Below, in pieces: positions 45,909 to 52,862 of a stretch of DNA of 64,000 bases. The stretch comes from Flavobacteriaceae bacterium UBA1903 (lineage in GTDB: Bacteria > Bacteroidota > Bacteroidia > Flavobacteriales > Flavobacteriaceae), in NCBI GenBank assembly GCA_002337605.1, contig DDGL01000016.1, positions 453,492 through 517,491 of the forward strand, given 5' to 3'. The notes beneath the pieces were generated by a model. It did not search any database. It had not been told where the DNA came from and saw nothing but the letters and a program-made list of their open reading frames with translations. Position numbers and translations under genes: made by a program. Every line of letters starts with the position of its first letter. The stretch's first letter is position 1.

Positions 45909-46751
45909 ATGACCATGTCCAACGTTTATATTGAATACAATTTTAAAGTAGCCCCACCCCAACCCGGGACAGAAATTCTAATTGCCGAACTGGGTCAGGC
46001 GGGATTTGAAAGTTTTGTAGAAAACGAAGAAGGCGTGCAGGCGTATATTCAAAAAGGGGAGTGGCATGAAGGTATTCTTGACGATTTATTTATTTTGAAA
46101 TCTGTAGAATTTGACATTACATTTCAGCAAAAAGAAATAGCCCAAGTTAACTGGAACGAGGAGTGGGAGAAAAATTTCAGTCCTATTGTTGTGGCAGACG
46201 CATGTGCTGTGCGCGCTCCTTTTCACGATCCATTTCAAGTAAAATACGAAATTATTATAGAGCCCAAAATGAGTTTCGGCACGGGACATCACGAAACTAC
46301 TTTTATGATGTTGCAGCATATTTTAGAAACGAATTGTGAAGGCAAAAGAGTACTGGACATGGGGTGCGGTACAGCTGTACTGGCAATTTTGGCAGAGATG
46401 AGAGGAGCTACAAGTCTGGATGCTATAGATATAGATTCATGGTGTGTAGAGAATAGCATCGAAAATTTACAGCGTAACTCTTGTACGCACACAAGGACCA
46501 TCTTAGGAGGTGCAGAGGTGATTCCGACAGCAGACAGGTACGATATTATTATCGCTAATATTAACCGCAACATTCTATTGGAAGATATGGAAACCTATGT
46601 TTCGGTATTAAAGAAAGGTGGCGAACTGTTTTTAAGCGGTTTTTACAAAGAGGACCTGCCTATCATTACTACATGTTGCAATAATTTGGGGCTTACTTTC
46701 GTTGAAAATAAAGAAAAAAACAACTGGATAGCCGCAAAATTTGTAAATTAG
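45909..46751 (+). CDS. prmA: Ribosomal protein L11 methyltransferase
   Basis: PrmA methylates the lysines and N-terminus of ribosomal protein L11. This 280-residue protein has the N-terminal L11-binding domain and a Rossmann domain with MSFGTGHHETTFMMLQHI, RVLDMGCGTAVLAILAE, AIDIDSWCVENSIENL and the NPPY-like DIIIANINRNILLEDM. A second ATG two codons in could also be used. It is followed 7 bp later by clpS, the same order as in other flavobacteria. Confidence 0.94.
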   Translation: MTMSNVYIEYNFKVAPPQPGTEILIAELGQAGFESFVENEEGVQAYIQKGEWHEGILDDLFILKSVEFDITFQQKEIAQVNWNEEWEKNFSPIVVADACAVRAPFHDPFQVKYEIIIEPKMSFGTGHHETTFMMLQHILETNCEGKRVLDMGCGTAVLAILAEMRGATSLDAIDIDSWCVENSIENLQRNSCTHTRTILGGAEVIPTADRYDIIIANINRNILLEDMETYVSVLKKGGELFLSGFYKEDLPIITTCCNNLGLTFVENKEKNNWIAAKFVN

Positions 46752-46758
46752 TAGACTT

Positions 46759-47034
46759 ATGAGCACTCAAGAAAAACAGTTAGAAGACCTTTTACTCGCC
46801 GAAGATGTACAAAAACAAAATGAAATTGTACTCTATAATGACGAAGTAAACACCTTCGACCACGTTATTGACACCTTAATTTACGCTTGCGAACACACTC
46901 CGGAGCAGGCCGAACAATGTTCCATAATTGTTCACTACAAAGGAAAATGCACCGTAAAAACAGGTGATTTTACCGAACTTAAGCCACGTTGCAGCATGTT
47001 ACTGGACGCTGGTCTCTCTGCTGAAATTATCTAA
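46759..47034 (+). CDS. clpS: ATP-dependent Clp protease adaptor ClpS
   Basis: A 91-residue N-end rule adaptor that delivers substrates with destabilising N-terminal residues to ClpAP/ClpCP. Residues 24-34 (IVLYNDEVNTF) and the following DHVIDTLIYACEHTPEQAE form the ClpS core, with the YNDEVNTF loop and the hydrophobic pocket residues; the GKCTVKTG segment and SAEII end are the family's. The N-terminal extension is short and acidic. It is the last gene of the forward run and follows prmA by 7 bp. Confidence 0.93.
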   Translation: MSTQEKQLEDLLLAEDVQKQNEIVLYNDEVNTFDHVIDTLIYACEHTPEQAEQCSIIVHYKGKCTVKTGDFTELKPRCSMLLDAGLSAEII

Positions 47035-47144
47035 ACCTAAGCAATTATTTAATGTGATAGAAGTGTTGCAGGAATAGAAGCCTACACTACGTTGTTATTT
47101 GATGTATGTATCGTTGAAAATAGTACCGTAACTTTTATGTGGAA

Positions 47145-47558
47145 TTAGTGTGGTAGGTGTTTTTTAATTAACCCATACAAAAATGTCCCAACAAGTGCTC
47201 CAAAAATTACGATTAGAATAGAAGTATAACCTGCTCCGGCCAGAACATACATAGGTCCCGGGCATGCCCCTGCAAGTGCCCAGCCCAGCCCAAAAAGTAT
47301 GCCCCCGATGAGGTATCTGGCAATGCCTTTATTTTTAGGGTCTAAACTCATATCGCTCCCGTCGATTGGCTTCAGGTTTTTATACTTAATTACACGAATT
47401 CCTATAATTCCAAGAGCCAACGCGGAGCCTATAATTCCGTACATGTGAAAACTTCCAAAGTGAAACATTTCATAAATTCGAAACCAGGAAGCTGCTTCAG
47501 ATTTGAACATAATAATTCCGAAGAACATGCCAATAGCTATATAAATAATGTGTCGCAT
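47145..47558 (-). CDS. Small YeeE/YedE-type sulfur transporter (DUF6691-like)
   Basis: A 137-residue membrane protein with four hydrophobic segments (about 2-20, 33-53, 82-102 and 108-128). Its GLGWALAGACPGPMYVLAGA signature with a single Cys is typical of the second, small half of the bipartite YeeE/YedE transporters related to the thiosulfate importer TsuA. The first half is encoded 3 bp upstream. It would help move a sulfur compound across the inner membrane; the direction is not evident. Last gene of the operon. Confidence 0.85.
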   Translation of the reverse strand: MRHIIYIAIGMFFGIIMFKSEAASWFRIYEMFHFGSFHMYGIIGSALALGIIGIRVIKYKNLKPIDGSDMSLDPKNKGIARYLIGGILFGLGWALAGACPGPMYVLAGAGYTSILIVIFGALVGTFLYGLIKKHLPH

Positions 47559-47561
47559 ATC

Positions 47562-48119
47562 TTAAAATATAAATGGATAGATTATATGTATCATAAGTAG
47601 CCCGCCTATAAAGAACCCAATAACAGCAATTAGGGAGGGCAGCTGAAGGTTGCTCAATCCAGAAATGGCATGACCTGAAGTACAGCCACCTGCGTAACGC
47701 GCACCAAATCCAACAAGCAAGCCGCCTAACAGAAGAATAAAGACCTTAAAAGGGTCCGACAAGGCTTCTGGTGAGAAGATCTCTGGTGGCAGATAACTTT
47801 CCCCGGCACTTGTAATATGATAGTCTCTGGCAAGTTGTTGGGCAACTTCAGGGTTAATTTCAACTGTGTTGTCACTCATATAGTTTGACGCGATAAAACC
47901 ACCCAGAATGGCGCCTAATACTACCATTAAATTCCAGCGTTGTGCTTTCCAGTCAAATTTAAAAAAGTCGGACGCTTTGCCTGCACCCATGGCGGCACAA
48001 GCTGAACGTAGGTTCGAAGACATTCCAAACTGTTTTCCTACAAATAATAAAAGAAACATTACAAGCGCAATAAGGGGCCCTGCTATATACCAAGGCCAAG
48101 GATCGTATATCCAATTCAT
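47562..48119 (-). CDS. YeeE/YedE-family sulfur transporter, first half
   Basis: A 185-residue protein with about five membrane helices. The family signature is GFGARYAGGCTSGHAISGLS with the conserved cysteine; an upstream region FGMSSNLRSACAAMGAGK also carries a Cys. Full-length YeeE has both halves in one chain; here they are split into two adjacent genes (3 bp apart), a common arrangement in this phylum. The downstream partner is 47145-47558. It is 65 bp behind the MBL-rhodanese gene, probably on the same transcript, and belongs to the sulfur locus. Confidence 0.87.
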   Translation of the reverse strand: MNWIYDPWPWYIAGPLIALVMFLLLFVGKQFGMSSNLRSACAAMGAGKASDFFKFDWKAQRWNLMVVLGAILGGFIASNYMSDNTVEINPEVAQQLARDYHITSAGESYLPPEIFSPEALSDPFKVFILLLGGLLVGFGARYAGGCTSGHAISGLSNLQLPSLIAVIGFFIGGLLMIHIIYPFIF

Positions 48120-48184
48120 AAAAATTGTGATTTAGTTTGTGTTTTAATACCTGAAAGCATTTCCAAGGCTGGCGTAGCTTTCCT

Positions 48185-49516
48185 TTAATTTTGAAACTGT
48201 TTTACGGCATCACTTAAATCGTATACAGTAACATCTCCTAATTTCTTTTGAAGAATACTACTTCCCGCAGCACTTCTGTATCCGCCAGCACAATGCACTA
48301 CAATGGGTTTGTCTATTGGTATTTCAGAAGCCGTATCGCGCAGTTCATTTAAAGGATGTGCTATTGCACTGTCAAAGATCTTTCCTTCTTCTACTTCACT
48401 TGTGTTACGAATATCAACAATGGTATATTTGGAAGGGTTTTGTTTGAAATCTGCCAAATCAAGTTTTTCAGTTTTCGCAAGATTTTTTTCTGGAAGTGTA
48501 ATGACTTTCCTGAGTAGTTTTTCATACCCTATTTTAGCTACCCGATGCAGTAGCACATCTTTATTTTTTTCAGAGTCAACAACCAATGTAAAGGTATCTT
48601 CTGGTTTAACGATGGCTCCTAACCAGGTTTCAAATTTGGCATTTTCTGAAACTGCCTGAATATTAATACTTCCTTTTAAATGCCCTTTTTTGAACGTTGC
48701 TTCCGCTCTCATATCAACGATCAACCCATCTGCCATAGATTTTTCAGCAAAAGGAATTTTCGCAATAGCAGGCGCTACATTGTCCGCACCTGTTTTGTTG
48801 GTATCTACATCGAACCCAAAATAATGAGGGATAAAGGGTTGTCCATCGAGTATGGTATTCATAAATTCCTGTTTGGACTGTTTTTTAAATGCCCAGTTCC
48901 CCATACGTTCATTGCCTAGCGTACTGCTATTGGCATCGCTCAAGTTCTTTCCGCAGAGGGAACCTGCTCCGTGTGCCGGATATACCAGTGCATCGTCAGG
49001 CAAATCCTGGAATTTGGTTGTAATGGTATCATACATCATTTCAGCAAGTTCTTCCCGTTTTGCCTTCATATTTCCTGCTTTTTCGCGAAGATCGGGTCTG
49101 CCTACATCGCCAATAAACAAGGTGTCGCCTGTAAAAAGGATTGTTTCCTTACCTTCAGTAGCTACAATTGTAATACTATCTGGGGAGTGGCCTGGTGTGT
49201 TGATGGCTTTGAGTGTCACATTTCCTAACTGGATACTATCGCCTTCGTCAAAAGATTGATGCGGATAATCGGCTCCCAACTTTTCACTGTTATAAATGGT
49301 GGCTCCAGTTTCTTTGTGTATTTCCAGATGAGAGCTCACAAAATCGGCGTGCGGATGCGTTTCCAGTACAGCAACTATTTCTGCATTGTTCGTTTTTGCA
49401 AAATCATAATATTGCTGTGGATTGCGTTCAGGATCTATTACTACCATGTTACCTCCACTCACAAGGGCATACGAATAATGAGAAAGCGGTTTGTATTCGA
49501 ATTGTTTGATATTCAT
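48185..49516 (-). CDS. MBL-fold persulfide dioxygenase-like protein with two rhodanese domains
   Basis: A 443-residue protein made of a metallo-beta-lactamase domain (1-240) and two rhodanese domains (about 255-345 and 355-443). The metal site is H54-x-H56-x-D58 with H63 in ETHPHADFVSSH, then NTPGHSPDSI and VYPAHGAGSLCG. This is the persulfide dioxygenase type, which oxidises glutathione or related persulfide to sulfite. Only the second rhodanese keeps the active-site Cys409 (VVHCAGGYRSA); the first has LVVDSEKNKDVL instead and is probably structural. It lies in the sulfur locus, 40 bp after the tauE-like gene. Confidence 0.9.
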   Translation of the reverse strand: MNIKQFEYKPLSHYSYALVSGGNMVVIDPERNPQQYYDFAKTNNAEIVAVLETHPHADFVSSHLEIHKETGATIYNSEKLGADYPHQSFDEGDSIQLGNVTLKAINTPGHSPDSITIVATEGKETILFTGDTLFIGDVGRPDLREKAGNMKAKREELAEMMYDTITTKFQDLPDDALVYPAHGAGSLCGKNLSDANSSTLGNERMGNWAFKKQSKQEFMNTILDGQPFIPHYFGFDVDTNKTGADNVAPAIAKIPFAEKSMADGLIVDMRAEATFKKGHLKGSINIQAVSENAKFETWLGAIVKPEDTFTLVVDSEKNKDVLLHRVAKIGYEKLLRKVITLPEKNLAKTEKLDLADFKQNPSKYTIVDIRNTSEVEEGKIFDSAIAHPLNELRDTASEIPIDKPIVVHCAGGYRSAAGSSILQKKLGDVTVYDLSDAVKQFQN

Positions 49517-49556
49517 GATTTGAGTTCTATTTAATTAGTTTAATTACTGAATTTTT

Positions 49557-50357
49557 TTACATAGCCAGCTCCTTGTATAGGATATATATACTCATGACCA
49601 GGACAAACCAGCCAAAAGCTTTTTTAAGTTTTTTACCATCAATGAACTTGTTCAGCCAAATCCCGATAAATATTCCTACGATTGAGATCGCGGTAAATGA
49701 CAGTAAAAATGTCCAGTCTATGTCTAAATTTTGAACATCTCCTAAAAATCCAATCAATGATTTAATGGCAATTATAAAAAGTGATGTCGCAACAGCTTTT
49801 TTCATAGGTAATTTAGCTAGCAACACCAAAGCAGGAATAATTAAGAAACCTCCACCTGCGCCAACTACTCCTGTGATGGTTCCTACCACCAAACCTTCAA
49901 TAATTATGAGCGGGTAGTTGTAAGTGATTTTTGCTTCTTCTCCTGTTTCCTTACGCTTATTTCGTATCATGGATACAGATGCCAGCAACATTATAATGGC
50001 AAAGAACAGCATGATTGCCAGATTCTTTGTGACCATAAAATCTCCAAACTGTAAAAGCTCGTCAGGAATCGCCGGAATTAGAAAAGCTCTGGTAAGGTAC
50101 ACTGCGATAAATGCTGGAATGGCAAAAATGATGGCTGTTTTAATATCCACCATTCCCTTCATAATATTTTTTATGGCACCTACAAGCGAAGTCATACCTA
50201 CCACAAATAAAGAGTATGCTGTTGCCATAACTGGATTTAGTGAAAGTGCATATACTAATATTGGAACGGTAAGGATAGAGCCTCCACCCCCTATTAGCCC
50301 TAAAACGAGCCCAATAAGTAAAGCGCCAGCGTAACCAAAAATTTCTACAACTTCCAT
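49557..50357 (-). CDS. TauE/SafE-family sulfite/organosulfur exporter
   Basis: A 266-residue membrane protein with seven to eight hydrophobic helices. The repeat signature LVLGLIGGGGSILTVPILVY near the start and GVVGAGGGFLIIPALVLLAK in the second half are the two TauE/SafE motifs. The family exports sulfite or sulfoacetate. It begins the lower transcription unit of the sulfur locus and its start lies 50 bp from the palindrome at 50407-50422. Together with the persulfide dioxygenase it could remove the sulfite that enzyme makes. Confidence 0.92.
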   Translation of the reverse strand: MEVVEIFGYAGALLIGLVLGLIGGGGSILTVPILVYALSLNPVMATAYSLFVVGMTSLVGAIKNIMKGMVDIKTAIIFAIPAFIAVYLTRAFLIPAIPDELLQFGDFMVTKNLAIMLFFAIIMLLASVSMIRNKRKETGEEAKITYNYPLIIIEGLVVGTITGVVGAGGGFLIIPALVLLAKLPMKKAVATSLFIIAIKSLIGFLGDVQNLDIDWTFLLSFTAISIVGIFIGIWLNKFIDGKKLKKAFGWFVLVMSIYILYKELAM

Positions 50358-50406
50358 TAGTTCTTTAAATTATAGTGCAAATGTAGCAGGCTTTGTAATT
50401 AAGTTG

Positions 50407-50422
50407 TGTAACGGATGTTACA
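50407..50422. promoter_or_regulatory. Crp/Fnr-type palindrome before the tauE-like gene
   Basis: TGTAACGGATGTTACA is a perfect inverted repeat (TGTAAC, N4, GTTACA). It sits 50 bp before the tauE-like start codon and overlaps the stop codon of the regulator gene. A near-copy is at 51474-51489, 48 bp before the other transcription unit of the same locus. I infer that the Crp/Fnr protein encoded at 50418-51044 binds both. Confidence 0.6.
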
Positions 50423-51044
50423 GGACTTCAATAAAACTGCGATGCAATTTTATTTTGTGATCAATTTCCATTTTTTTTAATAGCCTCGAAATAACCACAC
50501 GACTTGTATGCAGGTCTGCTGCAACCTCTTTGTGTGTGCTATAAATGTGCTTGCTATTCAATATCTTAACTTTATCATTAAGATAATTTTCCAAACGCTC
50601 ATTCATATTATTAAAAGCGATATTATCTACACTTTCCAAAAGTTCCATCATCCGTGCGTGGTAACTTGCAAAAACAAAGTTGCGCCACGTTTTATACTTA
50701 CTGGACCATTCTTCCATTTTACTAATAGGAATCATTAGTAACGTTGCTGAAGTTTCAGTAACTGCGTGAATTTCACTTTTGGTATTCCCCATACAGCAGG
50801 TCATCGTCATAGCACAACTGTCTCCTCTTTCAAGATGATACAATAGTAACTCCTCTCCTTCATTATCTGGACGCATAATTTTTATACTTCCAGAAAGTAA
50901 TAAAGGCATCGATTTTATATAGTGTCCTGGCTTAATTAAATCCTTACCTTCTGGCACTTCCAAAAAAGTAGCCACCTGATTAATTTCTTCTAAAAGCGCA
51001 GGTTCAAATTGGGAACCATAATATTGCTTAAGCTCTTGAATCAT
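50418..51044 (-). CDS. Crp/Fnr-family transcriptional regulator
   Basis: A 208-residue regulator with an N-terminal cyclic-nucleotide-binding-fold domain (about 20-135, ending in a C-helix SYHARMMELLESVDNIAFNN) and a C-terminal winged helix (VAADLHTSRVVISRLLKKME, about 169-188). There is no cysteine set for an iron-sulfur cluster of the FNR type. It has two nearby cysteines (AMTMTCCMGN, about 78-88) that could sense redox or persulfide. It overlaps the DUF983 gene by 17 bp, and its own stop lies in the 50407 palindrome. It is the obvious regulator of the sulfur locus. Confidence 0.9.
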   Translation of the reverse strand: MIQELKQYYGSQFEPALLEEINQVATFLEVPEGKDLIKPGHYIKSMPLLLSGSIKIMRPDNEGEELLLYHLERGDSCAMTMTCCMGNTKSEIHAVTETSATLLMIPISKMEEWSSKYKTWRNFVFASYHARMMELLESVDNIAFNNMNERLENYLNDKVKILNSKHIYSTHKEVAADLHTSRVVISRLLKKMEIDHKIKLHRSFIEVL

Positions 51045-51426
51045 TACTTGTTTTTTTAGCTATCTCTGGATTGTATTTAAAAAAGAAATGTGCCCAGATA
51101 GATTTTGATACTGCTCCAATATAGGGCATTGCAATTAGTAAAACAGCAACAATACTTAAAAGTATTCCTATTGGTTCAAAATGTAGTCCAAAGATAAGCG
51201 AAAGTAGATAAGCTGCTATTGCAACAGCAACTCCAACTGCATACGAAACATACATAGATCCTGTATAAAAAGCAGGTTCAATTGAATACTTTAGGCCGCA
51301 TTTTGGACAAGCTTCTTTTACTTTGTTCATATTTGAAAGCTTATAAGGATGAGCCTCCAGAAATTTGCCTTTACGACATTGCGGGCACTTTAGGAATAGA
51401 ATACTGTATATTTTTGTTTTTGTCAA
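51028..51426 (-). CDS. DUF983 zinc-ribbon membrane protein
   Basis: A 132-residue protein with an N-terminal zinc ribbon (KCPQCRKGKF and CPKCGLKY) and two membrane helices. Between them is PAFYTGSMYVSYAVGVAVAI, the family motif. The function is unknown. The start appears to be TTG at 51426, giving (M)TKTKIYSILFLKCPQCRKG, as in other members. It overlaps the regulator gene by 17 bp and begins the upper unit of the sulfur locus, 48 bp after the second palindrome. Confidence 0.85.
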   Translation of the reverse strand: MTKTKIYSILFLKCPQCRKGKFLEAHPYKLSNMNKVKEACPKCGLKYSIEPAFYTGSMYVSYAVGVAVAIAAYLLSLIFGLHFEPIGILLSIVAVLLIAMPYIGAVSKSIWAHFFFKYNPEIAKKTSNDSRA

Positions 51427-51473
51427 AATAGTTCCAATTTAATACAAAGCTATAGAGAACAGCTGTAATTTTT

Positions 51474-51489
51474 GGTAACCGATGTTACA
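51474..51489. promoter_or_regulatory. Crp/Fnr-type palindrome before the DUF983/regulator unit
   Basis: GGTAACCGATGTTACA shares GTAAC-N-GATGTTACA with the site at 50407-50422. The inner arms GTAAC and GTTAC are perfectly inverted. Its position 48 bp before the DUF983 start matches the 50 bp seen for the other site, so the pair is unlikely to be chance. Confidence 0.6.
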
Positions 51490-51617
51490 CAAATAACAGT
51501 AACAGTAAAAACTTGACAACTATCCATTGAAGTAGGGAAGCCCCAATTACTAAGGTTGCTGTTTGTATAAGTCTGCCTGTAAAGTGAAATTTTTTTGAGT
51601 GTTCTGTAAAATAGAAA

Positions 51618-51641
51618 ATCCACTTCTGGAATGAAGTGGAT
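51618..51641 (-). terminator. Intrinsic terminator after tRNA-Arg
   Basis: ATCCACTTC (51618-51626) pairs with GAAGTGGAT (51633-51641), loop TGGAAT. On the reverse strand a T-rich stretch (TTTTCTATTTT) follows. It lies 12 bp after the tRNA 3' end. Confidence 0.8.
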
Positions 51642-51653
51642 CTCTGCTCTACG

Positions 51654-51727
51654 TGACCTCGACAGGATTCAAACCTGTAACCTCTTGAGCCGTAATCAAG
51701 TGCGCTATTCAGTTGCGCCACGAGGCC
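51654..51727 (-). tRNA. tRNA-Arg (anticodon ACG)
   Basis: A 74-nt cloverleaf on the reverse strand. The acceptor stem GGCCTCG pairs with CGAGGTC (one G-U). The D arm is GCGC/GCGC, the anticodon stem is CTTGA/TCAAG with loop TTACGGC, so the anticodon is ACG (codon CGU and, after inosine modification, CGC and CGA). The T arm is ACAGG/CCTGT with loop TTTGAAT. The discriminator base is A and the CCA end is not encoded. Confidence 0.95.
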
Positions 51728-51939
51728 TAATTTGCTTTCAATAAGCGTATGCTTTGTAAGCGGGTGCAAATATATTTCTTTTTGTTTATTTAGACAACCT
51801 ACTTGCGTAAAATTTATAATACAAATGCGCTAGAAATATATTTAAATTCTAAAATACATTCTTTTTCAATCTATTTTTATGATAAGCTTAGTAGAATAAA
51901 CGCGTTAAAACCTTACTTTTATACTTAAACAAAATCTCT

Positions 51940-52098
51940 ATGACCAAAATTGTAAAAGATTCAGATAACGAACAAGAGCGTGACTATATTTTTCAGGATA
52001 ATAAGAAAACTGTATTTGGAGCACGCTTTATTATAATTACGCTTATTATTTTGATACTTGCTGTTTTAACAACAGCATATTTCTTAGATTGGTTTTAA
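51940..52098 (+). CDS. Small single-pass membrane protein upstream of apt
   Basis: A 52-residue frame read by hand, beginning MTKIVKDSDNEQERDYIFQD and ending with LTTAYFLDWF. Residues 30-46 (FIIITLIILILAVLTTA) form one transmembrane helix after a charged N-terminal half, so the N-terminus faces the cytoplasm. No family is recognised. The stop is 9 bp before apt, implying co-transcription. Composition and position make it a believable gene. Confidence 0.6.
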   Translation: MTKIVKDSDNEQERDYIFQDNKKTVFGARFIIITLIILILAVLTTAYFLDWF

Positions 52099-52107
52099 AA
52101 TGTACCT

Positions 52108-52623
52108 ATGCTCGATATAGAACAGTATATTCGTGATATTCCGGATTTTCCTAAAACAGGTGTAGTTTTTAAGGATATCACCCCTCTTTTGGCACATCCT
52201 GAAGCAATGAAAACGTGCACCGAGGAGCTTTTGCGGCTTACTGAAATGGAACCTATAGATAAAGTAGTGGGAATAGAATCCAGAGGTTTTTTCTTTGCAA
52301 CCTTATTGGCACAGGAATTAAACGCAGGTTTTGTACCCATCCGAAAGCCCGGTAAATTACCTTATACTACCCTTAAACAGCCCTACACCCTGGAATATGG
52401 TATGGATTCTTTAGAAATTCACGAGGATGCTATCCAGAAAGGAGATAAAGTATTATTGCATGACGATGTTTTGGCAACCGGAGGAACAGCACAGGCTGCA
52501 TGCAGACTTATTGAGCAATTGGGCGGAGAAATTGTGCAATGTAATTTTTTAATTGAATTAGCTTTTTTAAAAGGGGCAAGTAAGCTTAAAAAGTATGAGC
52601 TACGTTCTTTGCTCACGTATTAA
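52108..52623 (+). CDS. apt: Adenine phosphoribosyltransferase
   Basis: Apt salvages adenine to AMP using PRPP. The 171-residue protein has the opening RDIPDFPKTGVVFKDITPLL, VVGIESRGFFFATLLA, and the PRPP-binding motif VLLHDDVLATGGTAQAACRL. Length is typical. Its stop codon overlaps, by 4 bp, the end of the small convergent gene at 52620-52772. A small membrane protein gene precedes it by 9 bp. Confidence 0.96.
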   Translation: MLDIEQYIRDIPDFPKTGVVFKDITPLLAHPEAMKTCTEELLRLTEMEPIDKVVGIESRGFFFATLLAQELNAGFVPIRKPGKLPYTTLKQPYTLEYGMDSLEIHEDAIQKGDKVLLHDDVLATGGTAQAACRLIEQLGGEIVQCNFLIELAFLKGASKLKKYELRSLLTY

Positions 52624-52772
52624 TCCAATGCATTTTTAGTTACCCAAAGTTTATAACCAAATAATGCCATTTGCAATTTAGAAGCCTTTGCTAGGTCAAC
52701 ATTTTTTTTGGTAAGACTCGGTAGAACAGCCTTATTTATTTTTGCCAGTGTTTTGAAGAATTTCTTTTTCAT
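52620..52772 (-). CDS. Small basic conserved protein (often labelled SsrA-binding protein)
   Basis: A 50-residue frame beginning MKKKFFKTLAKINKAVLPSL and ending KLWVTKNALD. It is strongly basic at the N-terminus with a central charged helix and an aromatic C-terminus (FGYKLWVTKNALD). Flavobacterial genomes carry a very similar short protein that databases often call SsrA-binding protein, although it is far shorter than SmpB and not that protein. The function is unknown. Its stop overlaps the end of the convergent apt gene by 4 bp. Confidence 0.72.
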   Translation of the reverse strand: MKKKFFKTLAKINKAVLPSLTKKNVDLAKASKLQMALFGYKLWVTKNALD

Positions 52773-52807
52773 TTGTACAGCCTTTTCACCTTTAAAAATA
52801 CTGAAAT

Positions 52808-52840
52808 AAAAAAGTCTTTCAGCAATACCAAAAGACTTTA
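52808..52840 (-). terminator. Intrinsic terminator after the M56 gene
   Basis: AAGTCTTT (52812-52819) pairs with AAAGACTT (52831-52838). The reverse strand reading ends in a run of T. It is 22 bp past the stop of the M56 gene at 52863. Confidence 0.7.
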
Positions 52841-52862
52841 TGATTTCTTTACAATGTAAGGG

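Noticed and set aside
48303..49534. Several forward frames of 79-135 residues
   Set aside because: Antisense to the MBL-rhodanese gene, mutually overlapping and without start or domain signals.
51485..51769. 94-residue reverse reading frame over the tRNA
   Set aside because: It overlaps the tRNA-Arg gene and its terminator and has no family resemblance, so it is not a gene.
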